In this document: positions 7,081-14,385 of the stretch, piece by piece
How positions within the stretch are numbered: position 1 is the first letter of the stretch
How the letters are laid out: the number at the start of each line of letters is the position of its first letter
Assembly (NCBI GenBank): GCA_041662005.1
Contig: JBAZTJ010000028.1
Span: 1 to 24,818 of the forward strand
DNA length: 24,818 nucleotides
Origin: DATHXC01 sp041662005
Lineage (GTDB): Bacteria > Pseudomonadota > Gammaproteobacteria > Burkholderiales > Methylophilaceae
Direction: 5' to 3'
Program-made: the position numbers and the translations under genes
Notes under the pieces: generated by a model
Seen by the model: the letters and a program-made list of their open reading frames with translations, nothing else
The model's database searches: none
What the model was told of the DNA's origin: nothing

Positions 7081-9138
7081 GTGAACATACCTAAAAAATA
7101 TCTGCTGACGATTATCAATGCCGCGCTGATGGCATCCCTGGCACAACCGGCGTTTGCAGAGGAGCAGCCAGCAAAGGCCCAACCCGCAGGCATCCAATTA
7201 CAGGTGCTGTCGCCAACGATCAAGGTCTATGCATCCCCGCAGGCCGATGCTCTTTTGCTGTACGAAATCCCCAAAGGCAATTTGCTGGATGTGATCGAGC
7301 AGCAGGGTAACTGGTTCAAGATCAAGGTCAACTCCTACCAGGAGTTTGGCTGGGTGCGTCAGGAGCCCTGGGAGTATGGCGAACTGACGCTTTCGGTGCT
7401 GCCGAATAAAGGCGAGGTGAGTTATGCGCAAGAGCAGGTTGGCGCTACAGCACCTGAGGATGCGCCACAAACCAGGCAGTTTCAACCGGCAAAACCGAAT
7501 GTGATTGCCACATTGCCCCCGATCGACTCAGAACAGGTACCAGCGCCCAGCCCCAACCTGCCTCGCGAAACCATCCCTATCCAGGATCGCTGGCGCATCA
7601 TGCAGGCGCTGGGTTTCAAGTTTCCGTGGTATGACCCGTTTAACCAGAATCACTTGAAGGGCGATTTACCCGTACTTAAGGAATGGGGCGAAGACCTGTT
7701 CTTTAACTTGGGCGTGATCTCCGACACGGTAATCGAGTCCAGAAGAGTGGCGACGCCTGTCGCCAACCAGGTTTCAACTGGGCCTGGGGCTAACAACACT
7801 TACGGCGGTAGCGAGCAATTCATCTTCAACCAGAACCTGATTCTGAGTTTTAGCCTGACCAAGGGCAATACTACATTCAAACCGCCTGAGTATGAATTCA
7901 GGTTTGTGCCGGTGCTGAATTACAACTTTGCCGATGTGAAAGAAGCAGGCGTGTTGAATGCCGACCCCAGAAAAGGCACGACCCGCGAAGATGGCTTTGT
8001 CGGCGTGCAGGAACTGTTTGCCGACGTGCATTTGCGCAATGTGTCGGATCGCTATGACTTCGACAGTATCCGTGTAGGCATACAGCCTTTCATCAGCGAT
8101 TTCAGGGGTTTCCTGTTCCAGGATACGCCGTTCGGTGTGCGTCTATTCGGCAACCGCGCTAACAACCGTTACCAGTACAACGTGGCCTGGTTCCGCCGTA
8201 TGGAAAAAGATACCAACAGCGGCCTCAATGATGTGGGGCAGAGCCTGCGCAACGACGACATTTATGCTGCCAATCTGTATATGCAGGATTTCCCGGCACG
8301 TGGCTTTACTTCGCAAGTCTCGGTTACGCACAACCGTAATAACGAAAAGCAGCGCGAGTACGACACTAACGACTTTCTGGTGCGGCCTGCATTGCTGGGC
8401 GACTTACGCCCGCATTCTTATGAAGTCACCTATCTGGGTTATACCGGTGACGGCCATTTCGGAAAATGGAGCCTCTCCACATCCAGCTACCTGGCCGTTG
8501 GTAGCGATTCACGCAGCCCGATAGCGCAAACCAAACAGGATATTTTTGCGGGTTTCCATGCCTCCGAGTTGGCGCGCGACTTCGACTGGATACGTTTGCG
8601 AGGCAACCTGTTATTAGCCTCCGGTGACAAGAATCCTTACGATGACAAATCTACCGGCTTTGACGCTATTCTGGAAAACCCGCAGTTTGCCGGCGCATCC
8701 ACCAGCTATTACATACGTCAGAGCATCCCCCTCATTGGTGGCGGTGGCGTTGGACTATCAGGACGTAACGGTTTGCTGCCCTCTTTGCGGTCTTCGCCCA
8801 TCCAGGGACAATCCAATTTCGCCAACCCTGGCCTGGTGCTATTAGGGCTTGGCGCCGACTTTGACCTGGGCCCGCAGCTCCGCGTGTTTGGCAATATCTC
8901 CGACCTGCATTTCATGAACACCTCTTCGCTAGGCGTGTTGCGCAACGAGGAAATCCCGTCGAAACATCTTGGTGTAGATGCTTCGGTAGGCTTCCACTGG
9001 CGGCCCTTGTTTAACCAGAACATTATCATCAACGGTTCGATGGGCGCTTTAATGCCGGGTGATGGTCTGAAGCAGTTATACGGTAATGACCAGAGCACTT
9101 TGTATTCCGCATTAATCAATGCCTTGATTACTTACTAA
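7081..9138 (+). CDS. SH3-domain outer-membrane beta-barrel (porin-like)
   Basis: The protein has 685 residues. It starts at GTG with AGGGA seven bases upstream, two bases after the preceding stop. A signal peptide ends at AFA26. Residues about 40-102 resemble a bacterial SH3 domain (KVYASPQADALLLYEIPKG, then GNWFKI and WEYGE). A Pro-rich linker follows, and from about 180 to the end alternate polar/aromatic strands indicate a beta-barrel. The last residue is tyrosine, as the BAM machinery favours. Bacterial SH3 domains often bind peptidoglycan or proteins, so the periplasmic domain may dock a cytochrome. Its position between periplasmic and secreted decahemes suggests it is the sheath that lets cytochromes meet across the outer membrane, analogous in role to MtrB. 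I see no MtrB-specific motif, so only the analogy is claimed. Confidence 0.78.
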   Translation: MNIPKKYLLTIINAALMASLAQPAFAEEQPAKAQPAGIQLQVLSPTIKVYASPQADALLLYEIPKGNLLDVIEQQGNWFKIKVNSYQEFGWVRQEPWEYGELTLSVLPNKGEVSYAQEQVGATAPEDAPQTRQFQPAKPNVIATLPPIDSEQVPAPSPNLPRETIPIQDRWRIMQALGFKFPWYDPFNQNHLKGDLPVLKEWGEDLFFNLGVISDTVIESRRVATPVANQVSTGPGANNTYGGSEQFIFNQNLILSFSLTKGNTTFKPPEYEFRFVPVLNYNFADVKEAGVLNADPRKGTTREDGFVGVQELFADVHLRNVSDRYDFDSIRVGIQPFISDFRGFLFQDTPFGVRLFGNRANNRYQYNVAWFRRMEKDTNSGLNDVGQSLRNDDIYAANLYMQDFPARGFTSQVSVTHNRNNEKQREYDTNDFLVRPALLGDLRPHSYEVTYLGYTGDGHFGKWSLSTSSYLAVGSDSRSPIAQTKQDIFAGFHASELARDFDWIRLRGNLLLASGDKNPYDDKSTGFDAILENPQFAGASTSYYIRQSIPLIGGGGVGLSGRNGLLPSLRSSPIQGQSNFANPGLVLLGLGADFDLGPQLRVFGNISDLHFMNTSSLGVLRNEEIPSKHLGVDASVGFHWRPLFNQNIIINGSMGALMPGDGLKQLYGNDQSTLYSALINALITY

Positions 9139-9196
9139 CCAGGCACTGATTAAACCGGCGCAGTCATTAGATCCAGTGCAATTACCCAATTATTAA

Positions 9197-12100
9197 ATGA
9201 GAAGTATGCTTTTTAATCACTCTTTAAAGTCTAGCGTTTATCGTGCCGGTTCGATTGTTGCGCTTGCGTTCCTGGTCCTGTTGCCCATCAACGGGATTTC
9301 ATCGGAGGAGCATCTAACGCATCGCGATTACACGGTAGCGCCTGATGCGCCAAAAACGCAGACGGAAGCAGCTGCTAAAGAGAAATCTGACGGCTGCATG
9401 AGTTGCCATAGCGCGACAGACAGACACACCATGCACGCCAACCCTGGCGTCATTATTGGCTGTACCGACTGTCATGGCGGCAATGCTGCCGTGGCTGTTA
9501 ATAAACATGTCAGTGAGGGTGACCACAAAGCTGCAGAGTATCGCGAAGCCATGGAAAAAGCCCACGTGTTGCCGCGTGATGAGAAATTGTGGAGCTCCTC
9601 GGCAAACCCCCAGGTTTCCTATGCCAGGCTCAACAAAGAGCACCCAGCCTTTATCCGCTTTATCAACCCTGGCGACTTGCGCATAGCACGCCAAGCCTGC
9701 GGCAGCTGCCATTTGCCTATCATCCAGGCACAAGAACGCAGCCTGATGTCGACATCTGCCATGCTGTGGGGCGGTGCCGCCTACAACAACGGCATACTGC
9801 CTTACAAGCGATATATCATCGGTGAGGCATACACCCATGATAGTGAGCCGGCGGCGCTTGTTAACCCGATCAAGCCAGACAATGATTTATTCATGTTCAA
9901 AGGCATACTGGACAGGCTCTACCCATTGCCTGCCTGGGAAACCATTCCCCCCGCCGATATTTTTCGGGTGTTCGAACGGGGCGGCCGCGTCATCAACAGC
10001 ACCTTCCCCGAAGTTGGTTTGCCTAACAGCTCCGGCACGCTGCAAAAACTGGATGAACCGGGTCGTCCCGATATCAAGCAATCCAACCGCGGGCCGGGCA
10101 CCGGCAGCAACATCGCCGTGCCTGTTATCAATATCACCAAAACCCGTTTGAATGACCCGCACCTGTGGTTTCTCGGCACTAATGAGCAAGCGGGCGATTA
10201 CCGCTCATCCGGCTGTAGCGGCTGCCATAGCATCTATGCCAATGACCGTGACCCTTTGCACTCAGGCCCTTATGCCAAGTTTGGCAACAGTGGCAGCACG
10301 CAGACCATAGACCCCACGATTCCCAAAGACGAATCCGGCCACCCGCTCAAGCATGAATTTACGCGCGCCATTCCATCCTCACAGTGCATGGTCTGCCATA
10401 TGCACCAGCCCAATATTTTCGTGAATTCGTTCTATGGCTACACCATGTGGGATTACGAATCCGATGCGCCCAGTATGTGGCCGGAAAAACAGACATACCC
10501 TACCGATGCCGAGATACGCGCCATCAACGAGCGCAACCCTGAGGAAGCAGCCATCCGCGGTAAGTGGAGCGACCCGGATTTCCTGAAAAATGTCTCCACC
10601 CTCAACCCCACGCTCAAAGACACGCAATTTGCCGACTATCACGGGCACGGCTGGAACTTCCGCGCGATTTTCAAGCGCAACCGCAAGGGCGCACTGCTGG
10701 ATGCCAAGGGTAATATCGTCGATGACAATGATCCCAAGAAATTCAGCAAAGCCGTACACCTCAGCTCTATCCACATGGATATCGGCATGCAGTGCGTGGA
10801 CTGCCACTTCGCGCAGGACATGCACGGCAATGGCCATATCTATGGTGAAGTAGCGGCGGCGATTGAGGTCGACTGTTCCGACTGCCACGGCACCGCGACC
10901 ACCTACCCTACCCTGCACACCTCCGGCCCGGCCGCACGCCCGGGTGGCTTGGACCTGACCACCCTCACCACGCAGGATGGACGTCGCCGCTTTGAATGGA
11001 TAGATGGCAAACTGATCCAGCGCTCAGCCATTGACCCCAACAAAGAATGGGAAATGTCGCTGGTGAAAGATACCGTCAACCCCAACCACCCAAAATACAA
11101 TGCCAAGGCGGCACGTGCCAAGTTGATGGGCGCCGGCGAAGAAGGACAACAAGGGCAATGGGGGCTGGGAGTCAAAAAGCTCGCGCATGACAACAGCAAG
11201 ATGACCTGCTTTACCTGCCATTTATCATGGACCACCAGCTGCGCCGGTTGTCATTTGCCGATACAGGCCAACTGGAAAACAGAGCGTCACCATTATGAAG
11301 GCGGCGAGACCAGAAATTACGCCACCTACAACCCGCAAGTAGCGCGCGATGAAATGTTCCAGCTCGGCCTGAGCGGACCGGTGAAAGGGTCCAAGGTCAC
11401 CCCTGTGCGCTCCAGTTCGGCGCTGATCCTGTCCTCGACCAACAGCAATCGCGAGCGGATTTATATCCAGCAGCCGCCTATCGCTGCCAGTGGTTTCTCA
11501 TCGCAGGCTTTTGCCCCGCACTACCCGCATACCGAGCGCAAGGAAGAAACCAAGACCTGCACCGACTGCCATGTCTCCAAAGACAATGACAACAACGCCA
11601 TCATGGCGCAGCTGCTGCTACAGGGCACCAACTTCGTCAATTTTGTCGGCTTCAACGCATGGCTGGGCGAAGCGCATCATGTCGAAGCAGTCACCGTGAC
11701 CGAGTGGGACGAGCCCCAGGCGGTGATCGGCAGTTATCTGCAACGCTACGCTTACCCGGATTACTTCAAGGCGCATCAGGATCGCAAGCTGGAGCTGCCT
11801 GAAGCCTTTGATCATGGCGCCGCCGATAATGTTAACTGCCTGCAGATGCGCGGCGAGTATCTTTACGCGGCCGAAGGCAAAGGCGGTTTCCGCGTTTACG
11901 ATATTGCCAATATTGGTAATAAGGGTGTAGCCCAGCGCATCATCACCGCACCATTTTCATCGATAGGCCAGGACACGCACGTAGCCAGCAAAAATGCCAC
12001 CTGCATGGCATTGCCCACCAATCAGTCGATTGCACCCTCCAGGAATCCGGATGAAAGCAAGGACAAAGCACGCTTTGAGCTGATGCGTAAAACTAATCAG

Positions 12101-13039
12101 GAGCAGGCCTTCCACCCCATCTACCACTACGCCTTCATCACCGATGCCGTAGAGGGACTGATTGCCGTGGATGTGGACACGCTGGCGGATGGCGAACCCC
12201 GCAACAACTTCCTCAAGCGCGCTGTCACCTGGAACCCGGATGGCCTGCTCAACAATGCGCGCCACATTACCCTGGGCGGGCATTACGCCTATGTCGCCAC
12301 TCCCAAGGGCATGGTGATTCTGGACCTGGATAATCCGCTCAAGCCTAAACACATCAAGACCATCGCGCTGGATGATGTCAGAGGCTCAGCAGTGCAGTTC
12401 CGCTACCTGTTTGTAACCGACCCCAGCGGGTTGCGGGTGGTGGATATTACCAAGCCGAAAGAGCCTGTTTTGTTACCGGCACAGATTCCACTGGCCAATG
12501 CACAAAAACTCTATCTCGCCAGAACCTATGCCTACGTAGCAGCGGCCGAGCAAGGCCTGGCTATCATTGATATCGAGAAGCCGGAAAGCCCTGTCGTTTA
12601 TCAGATGTACACCGCGGACGGCAAACTCAATGACGCACGTGATGTGGTTGTAGGCACCACTAACGCCTCACTATTTGCCTATGTGGCTGACGGTAAAAAT
12701 GGCCTGAAAGTCGTACAATTGACAGCACCGGATACGCAACCGCGCTTCTACGGTTTTTCACCGGACCCCAAGCCCAACCTAATTGCCTGGCGCAATACCC
12801 AGTCAGCAGCGCTGGCAGTTTCCAAGGGGCTGGACCGTGACCGCGCAGTAGATGAAACCGGGCACCAGATCGCCGTATTCGGGCGCATCGGGTCACGGCC
12901 ATTCAACCGCAGTGAGATGGATAAGCTCTATATGCGCCCGGATGGCAATATATGGACAGTCAGTGACAAACCTAACGATAAAGACATGATTCCTAAAAAA
13001 TCAGCCAAGCCAGCGCCCTCGCAGGAGCAGATTCGATAA
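9197..13039 (+). CDS. Secreted decaheme cytochrome fused to an LVIVD-repeat beta-propeller
   Basis: This protein of 1280 residues has a Sec signal peptide (about 1-35, no lipobox). Ten CXXCH motifs begin at C67, C89, C168, C340, C397, C533, C560, C671, C682 and C788. Residues about 880-1230 form a propeller of LVIVD-type blades, visible as the repeated pattern Tyr-Ala-(Tyr/Phe)-Val-Ala/Thr-Asp, Gly-Leu, then Val-Asp-Ile. Good examples are YLFVTDPSGLRVVDI and YAYVAAAEQGLAIIDI. LVIVD propellers occur in surface proteins and may mediate binding. The large haem region plus propeller, directly after the barrel gene, suggests the extracellular terminal element of the conduit; with no lipid anchor it would be held by the barrel. 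It has a 58-bp gap upstream and overlaps the next gene by one base. ATG at 9206 is an alternative start. Confidence 0.83.
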   Translation: MRSMLFNHSLKSSVYRAGSIVALAFLVLLPINGISSEEHLTHRDYTVAPDAPKTQTEAAAKEKSDGCMSCHSATDRHTMHANPGVIIGCTDCHGGNAAVAVNKHVSEGDHKAAEYREAMEKAHVLPRDEKLWSSSANPQVSYARLNKEHPAFIRFINPGDLRIARQACGSCHLPIIQAQERSLMSTSAMLWGGAAYNNGILPYKRYIIGEAYTHDSEPAALVNPIKPDNDLFMFKGILDRLYPLPAWETIPPADIFRVFERGGRVINSTFPEVGLPNSSGTLQKLDEPGRPDIKQSNRGPGTGSNIAVPVINITKTRLNDPHLWFLGTNEQAGDYRSSGCSGCHSIYANDRDPLHSGPYAKFGNSGSTQTIDPTIPKDESGHPLKHEFTRAIPSSQCMVCHMHQPNIFVNSFYGYTMWDYESDAPSMWPEKQTYPTDAEIRAINERNPEEAAIRGKWSDPDFLKNVSTLNPTLKDTQFADYHGHGWNFRAIFKRNRKGALLDAKGNIVDDNDPKKFSKAVHLSSIHMDIGMQCVDCHFAQDMHGNGHIYGEVAAAIEVDCSDCHGTATTYPTLHTSGPAARPGGLDLTTLTTQDGRRRFEWIDGKLIQRSAIDPNKEWEMSLVKDTVNPNHPKYNAKAARAKLMGAGEEGQQGQWGLGVKKLAHDNSKMTCFTCHLSWTTSCAGCHLPIQANWKTERHHYEGGETRNYATYNPQVARDEMFQLGLSGPVKGSKVTPVRSSSALILSSTNSNRERIYIQQPPIAASGFSSQAFAPHYPHTERKEETKTCTDCHVSKDNDNNAIMAQLLLQGTNFVNFVGFNAWLGEAHHVEAVTVTEWDEPQAVIGSYLQRYAYPDYFKAHQDRKLELPEAFDHGAADNVNCLQMRGEYLYAAEGKGGFRVYDIANIGNKGVAQRIITAPFSSIGQDTHVASKNATCMALPTNQSIAPSRNPDESKDKARFELMRKTNQEQAFHPIYHYAFITDAVEGLIAVDVDTLADGEPRNNFLKRAVTWNPDGLLNNARHITLGGHYAYVATPKGMVILDLDNPLKPKHIKTIALDDVRGSAVQFRYLFVTDPSGLRVVDITKPKEPVLLPAQIPLANAQKLYLARTYAYVAAAEQGLAIIDIEKPESPVVYQMYTADGKLNDARDVVVGTTNASLFAYVADGKNGLKVVQLTAPDTQPRFYGFSPDPKPNLIAWRNTQSAALAVSKGLDRDRAVDETGHQIAVFGRIGSRPFNRSEMDKLYMRPDGNIWTVSDKPNDKDMIPKKSAKPAPSQEQIR

Positions 13040-14382
13040 TGAAAACACTACAGAGACTCAGCATAAAACTATGGCTGGCCACTAGCCTACTTTTGAGTCT
13101 GGCCACCAGCGCCCATGCCACCATGCCCAACCTGTCGCATGACCAGACAGTGGGTTCGGTAAATTGTGCGAACAGCTTTTGCCACGGCTCGATAACGCAT
13201 TGGGATGAATCCAATGTGCTGCAGAATGAATACACCACCTGGGAGCGTCTGGACCGGCATACCCAAACCTACCAGGTATTGCTCAACAAGCAATCCAAGC
13301 TGATCGCCAAAAACCTGGGCCTGAAAAAACCTGCCCATGAGTCCAAAGTCTGCCTGGATTGCCATGCGCATAACCCGGCTGCGGATCAACGCGGCGAACG
13401 TTTCATCATGAGCGAAGGCGTGGGCTGCGAGGGTTGCCATGGCCCGGCCGGACGCTGGATCAAGTCGCACACGCTGGCGGGCGCCAGCCATGCCGACAAC
13501 ATTGAAAACGGACTTTACCCGACTGACTCGCCTGTAGCGCAGGCCAAGCTTTGCCTGTCTTGCCATTTTGGCGACCAGAACCGCTTTATCACCCACCGCA
13601 TCATGGGGGCCGGGCATCCACGCATCTCTTTTGAACTGGAGACCTTTACTGCCATCCAGCCCGCCCACTTCCGTATCGATGATGATTGGCACAAACGTAA
13701 AGGGGATTACAACCCGATCAAGGTCTGGGCCATTGGCCAGGTCATCGCCTCACAGCAGTTGCTGAATGCGTTTGCCGACCCTAAGCTGGGACGGGACGGC
13801 ATCTTCCCCGAACTGGTATTGTTTGATTGCCATGCCTGCCACCACCCCATGAGCGAGAAAAAATGGACACCGCGCCTGGGCGTTGGCCCTGGCCGTATCC
13901 GCCTGAATGACAGCAACCTGCTGATGCTACGTGCCATTGTGCGAGTGGTCGATGCCAGCAATGCAGCAGAATTTAACAAGCGCATCATGCAGATGCACCA
14001 GGCAGTTTCTGGTAATGGCGACCCTACCGGCATCAGCCCGACCGAGTCTGCGCAAAAGGTAGCGGCATCGCTGGAAACCTACGTTACGCTGATCAAAAAC
14101 CAGAGCTTCAACCTGCCGCAGCTCAAGCAGGTGTATCAGGCTTTGATTGATGAAGCGATTGATGGCCAGTTCTCGGATTATGCTGGCGCTGAGCAAGCCT
14201 ATATGGCCATCTCCAACCTGTCGCTGTCATTGGCAAAAATGGGCGGATTGAAGTCAGCGCCAGAGGTGAATCGCCAGTTGGCAAACATGCGTAAAACGCT
14301 CACCAATGACGAAACGTACCAACCCAAAGTATTTGCCAAACAATTGGCTGATTTGAAATATACCGTATCGCAAGCGAGGTAA
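13039..14382 (+). CDS. Cytochrome c554-like pentaheme protein with a C-X4-C-H haem site
   Basis: The protein has 447 residues. The ATG overlaps the preceding TAA, with AGGAG at 13023-13027. A signal peptide ends at AHA27. Haem sites are C43-ANSF-C48-H49 (four spacer residues), then CXXCH at C105, C130, C172 and C264. The segment GAGHPRISFELETF (190-203) is typical of cytochrome c554 family proteins, whose best-known member carries electrons from hydroxylamine oxidoreductase in ammonia oxidizers. The C-terminal third (about 290-447) lacks haem motifs and is predicted helical. C-X4-C-H sites are accepted by the Ccm system in some proteins and are common in tetraheme c3, so I count five haems. 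No membrane anchor is visible, so it is a soluble periplasmic carrier, possibly a second route into the conduit. The substrate cannot be deduced; no hydroxylamine oxidoreductase gene is present. Confidence 0.82.
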   Translation: MKTLQRLSIKLWLATSLLLSLATSAHATMPNLSHDQTVGSVNCANSFCHGSITHWDESNVLQNEYTTWERLDRHTQTYQVLLNKQSKLIAKNLGLKKPAHESKVCLDCHAHNPAADQRGERFIMSEGVGCEGCHGPAGRWIKSHTLAGASHADNIENGLYPTDSPVAQAKLCLSCHFGDQNRFITHRIMGAGHPRISFELETFTAIQPAHFRIDDDWHKRKGDYNPIKVWAIGQVIASQQLLNAFADPKLGRDGIFPELVLFDCHACHHPMSEKKWTPRLGVGPGRIRLNDSNLLMLRAIVRVVDASNAAEFNKRIMQMHQAVSGNGDPTGISPTESAQKVAASLETYVTLIKNQSFNLPQLKQVYQALIDEAIDGQFSDYAGAEQAYMAISNLSLSLAKMGGLKSAPEVNRQLANMRKTLTNDETYQPKVFAKQLADLKYTVSQAR

Positions 14383-14385
14383 GCC

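Noticed and set aside
9143..9179. Inverted repeat GCACTG/CAGTGC between the barrel and decaheme genes
   Set aside because: A 6-bp stem with a 25-base loop and no U-run; it is probably chance.
13039..14382. Part of an ammonia-oxidation (HAO-c554) module
   Set aside because: The c554 resemblance is real, but no HAO or amo gene is present and the protein sits in a conduit cluster.
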